Origin: Anniella stebbinsi
Taxonomy: Eukaryota; Chordata; Lepidosauria; Squamata; Anniellidae
Reading direction: 5' to 3'
DNA length: 64,000 nt
NCBI GenBank assembly: GCA_029215795.1
Contig: JARDYH010000003.1
Span: forward strand, 67,588,109-67,652,108
Made by a program: the position numbers and the translations under genes. Each line of letters opens with the position of its first letter. Within the stretch, counting starts at the first letter, position 1. The notes under the pieces were generated by a model. It saw nothing but the letters and a program-made list of their open reading frames with translations, did no database searches and had not been told where the DNA came from. Shown here piece by piece: positions 46,751-57,705 of this stretch.

Positions 46751-47180
46751 TGTATTTATTCATTAGATTTATATCCTGCCTTTTCTCCAGATTTAAAAAT
46801 GGCATACACCTCCCACCTATCAGGTAAAAGCAACAAAGGGTCTTGTGGCCTAACAAAATAATTGTGGTATAAGCGTTTGTGGATTATAGCCTACTTCATC
46901 AGATTCATGGAAATTATGGAGAATTTCAGGTTTACTATCTGCATAAGTACATAAGCTTGTGCCAGAATAAATGTGTTACACTTTAAGGTGCCCAAAGACT
47001 CTTTCTTGTTTCTGCTGCAGTAGACTAACACAGTTCCCCTCTGGAAATTGTTCCCTATGAGGTAAATTAGAGACTGGCCCAAGGTCACCCAGTAAGGTTC
47101 AGGGCTAACCAGGGATTTGAACGTGGGTCTCCCCACTCATAGTCCAACAGCCTAACCACTACGTCATGCTGACTCTCATG
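46751..47180 (-). mobile_element. tRNA-derived SINE interrupted by another repeat
   Basis: The SINE 3' end is at 46,751-46,817 (plus-strand TTTATATCCTGCCTTTTC). Its body and head resume at about 47,050-47,180, where the minus strand shows a B-box region near GTTCAAATCC and GTAGTGGTTAGGCTG. The missing middle is replaced by about 230 bp of unrelated repeat. The SINE parts are collinear with the intact copy at 5041-5297. Confidence 0.65.
46819..47051. mobile_element. unclassified dispersed repeat nested in the SINE
   Basis: It contains CAACAAAGGGTCTTGTGG, GTGGTATAAGCGTTTGTGGA, CTACTTCATCAGATTCATGG and, at the other end, AGACTAACACAGTTCCCCTC. A second copy is at 61,345-61,608 in the same orientation. 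CCTAT occurs at both junctions, a possible 5-bp target duplication. I recognise this as a common repeat of reptile genomes but cannot assign its class. Confidence 0.55.
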
Positions 47181-48954
47181 CATGTGTTACAGTTGAGTGT
47201 GTGCTGACTTTCCCATCAGAAGACCAATAATGCCAGATGAATTCTGTGAAAAACTGGAAAATCTTTTAGATTTCTCCTTTTTTCAAACACACACTAATGA
47301 ATGCTGGCAATCACACTTTAATGAATGCTAACACACTGTGTGTATCTCAGTGGTGTATTCTGGACTTTCATAAAACATTCAAAATGTCAATATTCACCTG
47401 ATTTTGTACATTCACTGGAACAGATAAAATAAGAATGAATCCTGTAATGTGAAAGTGATTTTTATTCTGTTATTGCACATTACAGTCACAGAAAATCCAT
47501 CTCCTGTTCTGGATCAGTTGAACTAAGAATATATATTTTGTAGGTTTGGGGCAGATTCAATAAAGGCATATTCCTGAATGGTCGTATTCTACACACAAAT
47601 CCTACATTACTGGTGAAAGGGGATGGGGAGGAGAGAACTTACTAAATGTCTAGGATTTGAAGCCAGCCAAACCTTAAGAATGCTGCCAAATATAAAATGA
47701 ATGAATAGCACTTTAAATGAGTCCAATCGGATAAGTGCTGCACAGGCAAAAGTCTAACTGAGATGAATGGGACTAATGAATGGGTGAGAGCAGCTCTGCA
47801 TATCTCCTATTGGATTCATTGGTACCTCTGGCGGAATGGCAGCTCTCTCCAAAAATGATACTGTACATATCTACATCTTTGCCTCTTCTGTTACCTCTCC
47901 AGGCAATACTGCTTAAGGGGAGAAAGCACCTGCTTATTTTCCCCAGTCTGGTTAGTTATACACAGGTCTATGGAAATCACCATAGGGTTTTCACCCACTA
48001 CCAATGCTCTTCAGTGGTTTACATCAGCAAAGAAAGGCAATCAATGAACAGAAAATTGGGCCTTAAACACTGGAAGCATATAAATGCTGGTGGGGGAATC
48101 TCCTGGGACATACCATCTTAAGGTCATAGCTCTTAAAATAGAAGAACTTTAACAGGCAATTTGTGTGGGACACAATGGAATTGGATCTCATTAACAAAAC
48201 TGAAAACATTCTTTAAGACTTTGCATAAAAAATATGGTGTTTCCCTCACTCTAGAAGGGCATCACTCCTATTTGGCTGTGCATGGTATTCATTCTATGTT
48301 TAGCGATCCAGTAATTGGTGTGTTTTGTTCTTCTCACCTTTTAAAGCAAGCACTGACAAGCGTGGGGTTTTGGATTTTCCCTTTTGGTTCTTTGTTCCAC
48401 TCTACTCTATGGCGGGCTCTTTCCAAATTGTGAATTCCTGCAACTTTTAGTCCACCCCACCCCCACATCTGACCTCTTTTTTAAGCTGTCATACCAAATA
48501 ACTAAAATTTGCTATCCTTCTAGCAAAACAATGTAGAAATCACATTGACTGATTTTTTTCTTTACTACAGATCAGCTTTTCATACTTTTATTTCTTTTTT
48601 CTTTTTTACATTATCAAATCTCTATGTGGTGACTTCCCCAAATAATTTTAATGGAGTGAACTCTCCTTCCATAATTTGATTTCTCTATATTTGATGACAA
48701 GCTGCTGAATGAATGAGGTGACTGAATTAAAAAAAATGTGTTTGAGGAGATATGGAAATTCCGTCTATGGTGTTCCAGCTGTGATGTCAATTCACACAAG
48801 CCAAGTCATCCAATTATCAAAAGGCATGTGTGAACCAAACCTTATTTTTTAAAATAGTTGATATATAAAATAGTACTTCACGAATCAATATAAGTAGTAT
48901 AGTGCAGACTCCAGGTTGGAGCCCTCTGAAAAATCTCTCCTGAGGGTCATAGAT
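47181..48954. other. unique sequence, no gene seen
   Basis: Frames of 113 codons (47,780-48,121) and 90 codons (48,161-48,433) on the plus strand have no recognisable domain and no splice context I can support. Confidence 0.5.
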
Positions 48955-49025
48955 GGCAAGCAAATCCCCTTAGCCATGCTGGGTCACACCAAGGGTTCAT
49001 CTAGTCCAGCATTCTGTTCACACAT
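48955..49025 (-). mobile_element. CR1/L3-like LINE 3' fragment
   Basis: GCCATGCTGGGTCACACC and AGGGTTCATCTAGTCCAGCA followed by TTCTGTTCACAC match the common 3' end of reptile CR1/L3-like LINEs in reverse orientation. The plus-strand counterpart, also decayed, is at 61,990-62,275. Confidence 0.5.
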
Positions 49026-49863
49026 CTGATTAGTATTCTGTTTGCACGCAGTGTTTATAGCCGCCGACTGAATTTTAAATACAATTAAACACAATGAGAT
49101 GAACCAAATGTTCTTTTCCATTCACAACTTGCAATTCTGGGGTGTGGTGGGTATTTTTGTCAAATTTTGGCAATGGGGGGGAGAGCAGTTACTATAATGC
49201 CAAGAGTGCTTCACTGCTTCCCTTCTCCCTTTTTTCCTGCCCTTGGGGCAAGGCGGAAAGTTAGTTGTGTGGCAGTGGCAACAGCAGCAAATGGAATGAC
49301 TCTATGTAGCATAATTCCAGGAATGGAAAAATCAGAGCCACTCAGAAGAACTCCACAGCAGCAGCAAAACTCCACACACACTCCATAGGCAGGCATAAAA
49401 CAGAAGCCATCTCTGTCATGGTAAACTCCCCCACTATAAAACCCTTCAAATGGCAACATTTGAATCTTGCCCCCTCCCCCGCAAAGCACACACACACACC
49501 TCCTGCCCCAGAACATCAATTTTAGCAGGTTTACATTCAGCCTAATTAAATTGTATAATACCAACCACATAGAGGCTATTCCTTTTGCCTAATTTTTTTA
49601 ATACCAATATATTTAGGAAGCTTAGACTAACAACTGCTGGGCAGCTTATCGGTGAAATTCCTTTCACTGGGAGAAGGGACTGGGTGAGAAATGGGTGTTT
49701 ACTGGTGTCCCACATCAGCTTTCATTTTTTAAATGCTCACAAGTTGAAAATGGTTAGAGCAGCCCAGGCATTATATACTGAAAATTTTATACACCAAAGA
49801 AGGATACCTAAATTTACCATCACTTAAGGTTTTTCTGGGGAAAGTCCTTCTGCAAAACACACA
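49026..49863. other. unique sequence, no gene seen
   Basis: A CA-rich stretch lies at 49,489-49,500. The 119-codon minus frame at 49,211-49,570 is Cys/Val/Gly-rich low-complexity translation without a domain. Confidence 0.5.
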
Positions 49864-50413
49864 TCATAGAATCATAGAATAATAGAGTTGGAAGGGGCCT
49901 GGAAGGCCATCGAGTCCAACCCCCTGCTCAATGCAGGAATCCACCTTAAAGCATACCTGACAGATGGTTGGCCAGCTGCCTCTTAAATGCCTTTAATGTG
50001 GGAGAGCCCATGACCTCCCTAGGTAATTGGTTCCATTTTCGTACTGCTCTAACAGTCAGGAGGTTTTTCCTGATGTCCAGCCAGAATCTGGCTTCCTTTA
50101 AATTGAGCCTATTATTCCACGTCCTGCACTCTGGGATGATCAAGAAAAGATCCTGGCCCTCCTCTGTGTGACAACCTTTCAAGTATTTGAAGAATGCTAT
50201 CATGTCTCCTCTCAATCTTCTCTTCTCCAGGCTAAACATGCTCAGTTCTTTCAGTCTCTCTTCATAGGGCTTTGTTTCCAGACCCCTGATAATCCTCGTT
50301 GCCCTCCTCTGAACACGCTCCAGCTTGTCTGCATCCTTCTTGACATGTGGTGCCCAGAACTGGGCACAATACTCAAGATGAGGCCTAACCAGAGCCGAAT
50401 AGAGGGGAACCAT
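49864..50413 (-). mobile_element. CR1 LINE, 5'-truncated, well preserved
   Basis: The minus-strand copy contains the last 155 codons of the CR1 ORF2, a short 3' UTR and the diagnostic 8-bp tail, seen on the plus strand as TCATAGAATCATAGAAT. CR1 elements end in such octamer tails rather than poly(A). Truncation at 50,413 is typical of incomplete target-primed reverse transcription. An older fragment is at 25,228-25,395. Confidence 0.9.
49946..50413 (-). CDS. CR1 ORF2 C-terminal segment (end of reverse transcriptase polyprotein)
   Basis: The 155-codon frame has no internal stop. Diagnostic words are [50 protein letters not shown] and [14 protein letters not shown], the conserved region downstream of the RT palm in CR1 proteins, ending [10 protein letters not shown]. 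The catalytic palm and the endonuclease are missing, so no activity is possible. The first Met is incidental: the true ORF2 start would be far upstream. The unbroken frame suggests recent insertion relative to other CR1 pieces in the window. Confidence 0.85.
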   Translation of the reverse strand: MVPLYSALVRPHLEYCAQFWAPHVKKDADKLERVQRRATRIIRGLETKPYEERLKELSMFSLEKRRLRGDMIAFFKYLKGCHTEEGQDLFLIIPECRTWNNRLNLKEARFWLDIRKNLLTVRAVRKWNQLPREVMGSPTLKAFKRQLANHLSGML

Positions 50414-50800
50414 CCTCCATACATGCAGATGTAAGGAGGATGGTGGAGATTACTGGACATTTCTTGCATTCCTAGTTTCTTAGAGTTTGTTAGGGGCAGC
50501 AGCATCGGTTGGAGCAGGGGCACCAAGGTCTTGTGCCTACTAAAATGAGGAGTGCTGCAGTATCTATGTTGTATTATTTAAACTTTAATTTGTTTTTGTT
50601 TGTTTTTAATAATTCAGTACTTTGAAAAGAAAGTCTTCCTCACCCACCCCAAATGACTTGTGATATCTGATCTGGAAGCATAAGCCCCTGGCTGTTCTGT
50701 TTTTCATGTAAGATGAATGAATTTACAGGAGAATGTCAAAAACTACAATTCTTGACATCTACTTAAATCTAAGGAAATATCACACTTTAATATTACATAC
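50414..50800. other. unique sequence, no gene seen
   Basis: Immediately 5' of the truncated CR1 copy. Nothing was recognised. Confidence 0.5.
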
Positions 50801-50932
50801 ATCAGCCTTTTCCATCCTGGAACCCCTCTAGATGTTTTCGACTTCAACTCCCAGCCAACATGGCCAATGGTTAGGAATGCTGAGAGTTGCCATCCAAAAC
50901 ATTTGGAGGGCACTGGGTTGGGGAATGCTGAT
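50801..50932. mobile_element. palindromic MITE (CAACCTGG...ACAACTCCC family)
   Basis: ATCAGCCTTTTCCATCCTGG and CTTCAACTCCCAGCCAACATG at the left pair with GAATGCTGAGAGTTGCCATC and GGGTTGGGGAATGCTGAT at the right. AACATGGCCAATGG marks the centre. The family also occurs at 52,308, 53,380 and 56,699. Confidence 0.7.
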
Positions 50933-51582
50933 ATGCAGAGAAGTGATGGGCAGCCCTTGTACACCCCACCTTCATAAATAGCTTGGACTTCCCAGACTTT
51001 TTTGAAGAAAGCTTTTGGAGAGCAATTCCCAGAGATCTGTCCAGGATCCTAATGTTAGAACATTGTGAATTAGGGAAAGACCCCTGCCAGTCCTCTTCAC
51101 TGTTCTTTTCTAAAACATAGCTATGAAGAGGGGGAATGGAGAAAGGGTTTGTAACAAGCCTGGGCACAACAGAGCATCTATTCCTGCTAGGCAACCTGGA
51201 AAATGTAGTTTCAGATGCTTCACAGTTCAATCCTTTGTGCCAGGAGTCACCGGGAACTATATTTCTCGCTCTCCTAAGCCCAAAAAAATGGATGTGCTGT
51301 GTGACATTTAGATCTAACACTTTTCTGATTTATTACTGCAAATAAATACTGTGGGCTGTAAATTATCCAACTCTTCAGATTTTCGGTAGCATATCTCCAT
51401 TTTAGAAAGTGTGGATATGAATTTATGTGCTTCTACACTTGTGTGCTTCTATTAAATAAGGTTTTTTATTACCATGTGTATTCTATGTGAATATCATTGT
51501 TATGGTCTTTTTATTAAACAATGCATTTGTGATTAATTGACACAGTTATAGAACAGATCTCTCCTCTAATGGAAAACAGCTG
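50933..51582. other. unique sequence, no gene seen
   Basis: The 149-codon minus frame at 50,871-51,320 overlaps the MITE and has no domain. Confidence 0.5.
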
Positions 51583-52150
51583 TATGTTTATTTATTTATT
51601 TATTTATTTTATTACATTTGTATACCGCCCCATAGCCGAAGCTCTCTGGGCGGTTTACATAGGATAAAAACAATTAAAACAATATACAAAAATTAAAACA
51701 GCAAAAACATACAACATACACACAATACACACATACATTTAAAACCACTGCAACAACCAAAAAACCTACAAACGCAAAAACAAAACAAACCCAGGCTCCT
51801 CAGATATTGTCAAATGCCTGAGAGAAGAGGAAAGTCTTGACCTGGAGCCGAAAAGATAACAATGTTGGCGCCAGGCGGGCCTCGTCAGGGAGATCGTTCC
51901 ACAATTGGGGGGCCACCACAGAGAAGACCCTTTCCCTTGTTGCAGACTTCCAAGCTTTCCTCGGAGTAGGCACTCGGAGGAGGGCCTTAGATGTTGAACG
52001 TAGTGTTTAGGTAGGTTCATGTCGGGAAAGGCATTCCATCAGGTATTGTGATCCCAAGCTGTGTAAGGCTTTATAGGTTAAAACCAGCACCTTGCATCGG
52101 GCTCGGTAACATACAGGCAGCCAATGCAAGTGGGCCAGAGTAGGTCACAT
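51583..52150 (-). mobile_element. L2-like LINE 3' region
   Basis: On the minus strand the 3' end reads CCGCCCAGAGAGCTTCGGC, GGGGCGGTATACAAATG and a TAAATAAATAAA tail. Upstream are GGAACGATCTCCCTGACGAGG, CCTAAAGCCTTACACAGC-type and GCATTGGCTGCCTGTATG words, which occur in a common reptile LINE. A diverged relative is at 63,510-63,770. No frame is open across it, so it is 3' UTR or decayed coding sequence. Confidence 0.6.
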
Positions 52151-52307
52151 TAGCATAGCAAAAGCAAAAGATTTATTAAGCCCAACTGGTGTCATAGTAC
52201 CCAGTCTTAAAATACACCTGGCTTCTTTATCTCTCCTAAGAAATGTCTTGTCAGTTTGTTTTTGCAATTCTTTGTAGTGCCAAAAGTCACACCTGTAACA
52301 CTATACC

Positions 52308-52439
52308 ACCATTCCCCAACCTGGACCCTCCAGATGTGGACTTCAACTCCCATCAATCCAGGCCAAAATGACCAATGGTCAGGAATGTTGAGGGTTGTTG
52401 TCCAAAACATCTGTAAGGCACCAGGTAGGGAAGGCTGAT
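52308..52439. mobile_element. palindromic MITE (CAACCTGG family)
   Basis: CATTCCCCAACCTGGACCC, ACTTCAACTCCCATCA and the mirror GGGTTGTTGTCCAAAACATC, CACCAGGTAGGGAAGGCTGAT. The central word is GACCAATGGTCAGGAATG. Confidence 0.7.
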
Positions 52440-53379
52440 TTATACAATTTATCTATCCCCAATTGTACTAATGGTGATTCCACACTTTGCTGTTTAATAC
52501 TGCCAATGTGTTCTACAATATTACTTTTTCAAATCTGATTCTTCTTCTAATGTTGAGGAACGAATTTTTTTAGAAGAGAATTGTACAATATAAACTACAG
52601 GTTTGGCACTGCATGTAGTAAAATCTCTGAGGATGTATTCTGTCCCATCAGTGAGATGGAGCAGAACATGATTTTAAACCTCCGTGCTTATTCAAAGCTT
52701 GTATTTTCCATGAATACAATTCCCTCGTTGAAAGGTTGTTTTGTGGCCCAGAATACACTACACTTTTTGAGCTGAACTATGAATCTTTTTGAACTTTGAA
52801 TAAACCTGATTCTGCACCCTCTTATGGAATGTTTTGTCATGCACTTTTGGAGGCATCTTGCTAGACCAGATCTAGTGTTGGCCCTAGCTCAGGATTAGGG
52901 TAACACTTACAGTTTTTCTACAAATATGTCAAGATCGTCCATTTTTATCTTCATATCTATCCTGAATTAAGGCAGAGGGTAGAATTTTCTGCTTGCAGCA
53001 TGCCATGCAAATGCAACTGAGAACTGGTGTAGACACTTTTGCATGGTGAATGTCTCTTCAAACTGCAGTGTATACAATCATCGACTACATGACAGTGACC
53101 TCAAGTTGAAAATTTCCTAGCTCCACCAGCAGTTGCTATTGATATGAAGGGAATCAGGGAAATATGAGTAACACATTATTTTGTGAGCATTTCTGTACAC
53201 ATACTACCTCACAATACAGGAATGGCTGGGATGCCAATAAAATGCCTAAAATCATCGTGTTTCTGTCAGTGATAGGATCTAGTTTGCAACTGTAGGTTGG
53301 GAGTTTGAAAAGTCTCAACCCATTTTAGTCAGGCCCAGACATCTTTGAATTCAAATCGAATTCAAAATGTTAGGGCTAC
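52440..53379. other. unique sequence, no gene seen
   Basis: No feature was recognised. Confidence 0.5.
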
Positions 53380-53478
53380 TTTCCCCAACCTAGTGCCCTC
53401 TCCAAATGTTTTGGACCTCAAGTCCCACCATCATTGAGCACTGTAATTCAAAACATTTGGAAGGCACCACACTAGGGA
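53380..53478. mobile_element. palindromic MITE (CAACCTGG family), short copy
   Basis: TTTCCCCAACCTAGTGCCCTC, CAAATGTTTTGGACC and CAAGTCCCACCATCA pair with TTCAAAACATTTGGAAGGC and ACACTAGGGACAA. The centre is reduced compared with the other copies. Confidence 0.65.
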
Positions 53479-54082
53479 CAACTGGGTTAGGAGGTAACTG
53501 GCTACACAAAGGGGCTCGCCAGAGACTTTTCTGGTTTTTCTTTAACTGGAAATGATACCCCTGACTAGATTCAGGTATGTTATTTCCTGCCAGGAAACAT
53601 AGGAACAGCATCATTTTCTCCAGTCTTGACCCCTCTCCCTCAAATTCAGAGGAAGACATAGGCAGGGAGGTGCCACCTCTCAGAGAGACATCATTACCCA
53701 CTCCTGTACCTTTCAGGTTGGACGATATTGTTCGTCGTAGTCCTCAGATGCAGAAGACAGATTCCCAGTGCAGATCCCATCACACACACCCATGCTACTG
53801 TAGCCAAAGAGAGCAGAATCCGTTAGAGGCCCTTTAAGGGCACTTTACACTCCTCAGAGGGGAGGGGCCAATAGCAAGACCAGACTGGGAGCTCCATCAC
53901 ACCAGTGATTTAGTACACTCTTGCCATGGTATCACATGACATCCGTGCCTGTCCTGCTCACACCCCACCTCATCCCCAGCCTTTCCTAGGATACTAAAAG
54001 TCTGGCTTATTTTCCCTAAGAGCATTTAATGCACCCTAACCCTCCATGTAGTTTTAAAGGAAGTGGGGCTTGAATGGATTGC
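53479..54082. other. unique sequence, no gene seen
   Basis: Sequence 5' of the L2 insertion. A G/C-balanced stretch at 53,570-53,840 holds an 86-codon frame without a motif. Confidence 0.45.
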
Positions 54083-55795
54083 ATCAGGTCCTGGCAGGCC
54101 TTTAATGACCATTTCACAGATAAAATCTCTCGGATAAAAGCCGACTTAGACGCCATCATTATAGCAGAAGCTGACAATGGAGTGTACAGTAACTCCGTGG
54201 GTGGAATTACACTGGATCAGTTTCAGTTGGTGAGTACTGAGGACATGGACAAGCTGCTTGGACAAGTGAGGACGACGACTTGCCCTCTCGATCCCTGTCC
54301 TTCTTGGCTTGTCGTCCAGGGAGGAGATGCAGTTTGATCACATCTACAATGTATTATTAATGCATCTCTCAGGGAGGGGAGTTTTCCAACATGTTTAAAA
54401 GAGGCGGTAGTAAGGCCGCTTCTAAAAAAGCCCTCCCTGGACCCTCTGGACCTTAATAACTACAGGCCAGTATCAAATCTTCCGTTTTTGGGCAAGGTGA
54501 TCGAGAGGGCAGTTGCCTCCCAACTCCAAGCAGTTTTGGATGATACAGATTTTCTAGACCCATTTCAAACTGGCTTCAGGGCAGGATACGGAGTTGAGAC
54601 TGCTATGGTCGCCTTAGTGGATGATCTATGCCTGAGTATTGACAGGGGGAGTGTGTCCCTGTTGGTACTCCTGGACCTCTTTGTGGCTTTCGATACCATT
54701 GACCATGGTATTCTTCTGGAACGCTTGAGGGGATTGGGAATCGGGGGCACTGTGCTTCAGTGGTTCCAGTCCTATCTCTCGGGCAGGTTCCAGATGGTAA
54801 TGCTTGGGGATAGCTGCTCTTCAAAGAAGGAGCTGCTATGTGGTGTACCACAAGGTGCCATCCTTTCCCCAATGCTGTTTAACATTTATATGAAACCGCT
54901 GGGAGAGATCATCCAGAGGCATGGGGCGGGGTGCTATCGGTACGCTGATGACACCCAAATATATTTCTCTGTGCCTTCAACAACATCGTCAGCTAAGGAT
55001 AGTGTGTCTCCTCTGAATGAATGTTTGGAGGCGGTAATGGGCTGGATGAGGAAAAACAAACTGAAGCTGAATCCAGACAAGACGGAGGTGCTTACTGTCA
55101 AAGGCCACAACCTGGGTTTGGAGGTGTGTCAACCAGTTCTGGATGGGGTTACACCCCCCCTGAAAGACTGTGTTCACAACTTGGGGGTACTCCTGGATCC
55201 GTCGCTCCAAATGACAGCCCAGATAGAAGCGACGGCCAGGAGTGCCTACTATCAGCTTCGGCTGATACACCAGCTGCGCCCCTTCCTACAGTTGGAAGAC
55301 CTAAAATCAGTAGGTCACGCGCTGGTAACTTCGAGGCTCGACTTCTGCAATGCGCTGTACATAGGGCTACCTCTGTGCCTAGTCCAGAAACTTCAACTTG
55401 TTCAAAATATGGCAGCCAGGTTGGTCACCGGTACATCTAGGGGTGACCACATTACACCAGTTTTAAAATCTCTCCACTGGCTGCCCATTAGTTTCCGAGC
55501 GATGTATAAAGTGTTGGTTATTACCTTTAAAGCCCTACATGGTTTGGGTCCAGGTTACCTGCAGGATTGCCTTCTCCCGTATAATCCGTCCCGCACACTC
55601 AGGTCCTCTGGGAAGAATTTACTCCAGTCAGCCAGAACTTGGCTGACGAGTGTTACCCAGAGGACCTTCTCTTCTGTCGCTCCCAGGCTGTGGAATGGCC
55701 TGCCGGAGGACATTCGACAAATTAGCAGTCTTCTGGAATTTAAGAAAGCCGTGAAGACTGCTCTCTTCCGGCAGGCCTACTCAGTTGAATTTTAA
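54074..55795 (+). pseudogene. L2 LINE reverse transcriptase, single in-frame stop
   Basis: One reading frame runs from 54,074 to the TAA at 55,793-55,795, broken only by TGA at 54,335-54,337. Upstream of the stop are NDHFTDKISRIKADLDAI and other linker residues. Downstream are [36 protein letters not shown] and motif [17 protein letters not shown], with Phe-Val where Ser-Ala is usual. These are followed by [16 protein letters not shown], the catalytic YADD at 54,941-54,952 and [13 protein letters not shown]. The C-terminal domain follows ([20 protein letters not shown]). Both motif A aspartates and the YADD are kept. The first Met at 54,074 is incidental, because the copy lacks its 5' part. 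The protein would have copied the LINE RNA at the insertion site. No activity is expected from this copy. Confidence 0.88.
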
Positions 55796-55951
55796 GATGT
55801 TTTTAATAATGTATTTGTTTTTATCTGTTTTTATGGTTTATCTATTTTATTGTTTTTATATTTATATTTATTATTGTTCCCCGCCTTGATCTGGATGGAG
55901 AGGCAGGTTAGAAATGAAATAAATAAATAAATAAAATAAATAAAAATAAAA
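54083..55951 (+). mobile_element. L2-type LINE, 5'-truncated, nearly intact reverse transcriptase
   Basis: The copy spans the linker between endonuclease and RT, the full RT and C-terminal region, a 3' UTR of about 120 bp and a (TAAA)n tail at 55,917-55,951. The 3' UTR contains CCCCGCCTTGATCTGGATGG, a widely conserved L2 3' word. The endonuclease and ORF1 are missing. It is the longest coding copy in the window. The fragment at 6568-6778 has the same ending and the copy at 28,353-28,981 is a more diverged relative. Confidence 0.9.
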
Positions 55952-56698
55952 GCGATCTCTCCCAGCAACCAGCTCCAAGCCTCAATATAAAACCCAAACC
56001 TTGTATCCCAGGCTCAAACACATTTTTAAAAAATATACAATGCCTGAATCTCTGCAGAGACAGAGATTCTCTGTACCCCCTCGATGCCTCCAAGGAGCCA
56101 GACTAAAGGATCATTCCATTTTTGTCTGGTAGAAAGGCAGTCTGGTTGAAGTACTTATCTGACAGGACCTGACTGGAGAGAGAAAGAGAAGGGGAAGGTG
56201 GAGTGGAGTGGAGCTGAAGAGCGAAAGAGCAGCTATTCAAGTGAAAGGGATCATAAGCTTGATGTGCTTCTGCCTCAGAGGCAAAAAAAAAAAAATGCAG
56301 AGGCAAACCAGGGGAAAACTGAGGTGTGATGGAGGTCTGGCCAGCCTTCATGTTTTGCTAAAGAAATAGTTGCTCTCCAGCCAGCGCCTCCCCAGTGCTT
56401 TGACAGACTCTGCCTTGCCTGAACCTGCTGTGACCCTGACCTACTAGTAAGTGCCTCTACTGCAATCAGCTTCTCCTGAAAACCTTGAACTGTGGTAGCA
56501 CAACGCTATTTCTGGTTTTCTCCATCTTCCAAACTGAATCAGGATGTGAAGAAAACTAGTATTACATGCTCAGCAGAAATGATGCCCTCGAGCATGCTTA
56601 GGAGTATGATTCTCAGTTTAGAGAGTCTGGGAACACTTTTTCTGTCTTTAATAAATCCTCCTCCTTGTTGGTTACTGCTTTGGAAGGATGTAACACAG
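55952..56698. other. unique sequence, no gene seen
   Basis: An A-run of 13 lies at 56,282-56,294. Nothing else was recognised. Confidence 0.5.
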
Positions 56699-56831
56699 CA
56701 TTCTCCAAGCTGGTGTCCTCCAGACGTTTTGAACCGCAACTCCCAGAATTCCTGAGCATTAGCTATGCCAGCTGGGGCTGATGGGAGTTGAAGTCCAAAA
56801 CATCTGGAGACCACATCTGGAGGAGGCTGAT
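56699..56831. mobile_element. palindromic MITE (CAACCTGG family)
   Basis: CATTCTCCAAGCTGGTGTCC, AACCGCAACTCCCAGAATTC at the left and GATGGGAGTTGAAGTCC, AAACATCTGGAGACC, GGAGGAGGCTGAT at the right. The arms pair over most of their length. Confidence 0.7.
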
Positions 56832-57474
56832 GTAAAAGAACCAACAGGTGAGGTACTTTATCCATTTGGTTTTTTTGAAGTTTTTCTCAAGAATGCTAAA
56901 ACAAGCAAATCCTTGTGTGTGTTACTACTCTCAAGGACAGCTTGAGAAAACATAAAAGGCCTAAGGCAAGCAGAAGGGAGTTAGTAGCTTCTATTAGCAA
57001 TGCGAATATTACTATTTTACATTTGTATTTTCATTGCATTTAAAAGATGTATACAAGAAAACCAATGTTACAGACTTACATTTTAACATAGCTTTTATCC
57101 GTATCCTGCTGAATAGTTTCACAGAGTAATAGTAGAAACCAAAGCATAATTTACATAACAGTATAGAAGAGTATAATATTTTTTTAAAAAGTTTCCAATC
57201 TAAGAACTCTAATTCCCATAGTTTTCGCTACACTATTTTTAGATGAAGGGTAGTCTCAAAAGTCCTTAGGTATAATAGTGGGGGGTTTTATGATGTAAGA
57301 ACCTTCCAGATTATTTTCTTGTAATTGCTCAAAAAGGAAGAGTTTAACACTTTCATACAAATTATTTTAAGTCTTTGGCTCTCCCTCAGGCAACATCTAA
57401 CCAAGAGATCTGAAGAAAAAGAGGATCATGTAAATTGTTCACGAAGTATTGTAATTATTCACTTAGTGTAAACG
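56832..57474. other. AT-rich unique sequence, no gene seen
   Basis: No feature was recognised. Confidence 0.5.
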
Positions 57475-57705
57475 TACTGTTTAATGAAATCCATGGTGCA
57501 ATCACACTTGGGAAATTATGTACAGTTCTGGTTGCTGAACTTCAAAAAGGATATGGTAGAGTTGGAAAAGGGTATTGTAGGTAGAAGGGGCAACCAAAAT
57601 GATCCGGACATTAGAGCAACTCCGCTATGAGGAAAGGTTACAGTGTGTAGGGTATAGTTTAGAAATAAGGTGAGCAAAAGAGGACAGGATAGAGGTGTAT
57701 AAAAT
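57475..57705 (+). mobile_element. decayed CR1-like LINE fragment
   Basis: The plus strand has TGGTGCAATCACACTTGG, TACAGTTCTGGTTGCTGAAC, CAACCAAAATGATCCGGAC, CGCTATGAGGAAAGGTTACA and GAGGACAGGATAGAGGTGTA. In translation, with stops, this follows [23 protein letters not shown] and RGD.IEVYK, the same region preserved in the CR1 copy at 49,946-50,413. Several frameshifts and stops are present. Confidence 0.7.

Noticed and set aside
47780..48433. Two successive plus-strand frames of 113 and 90 codons
   Set aside because: No conserved motif, no linking splice sites and ordinary AT-rich composition; likely chance.
54565..55440. Overlapping frames on both strands inside the L2 region
   Set aside because: Shadows of the reverse transcriptase frame.
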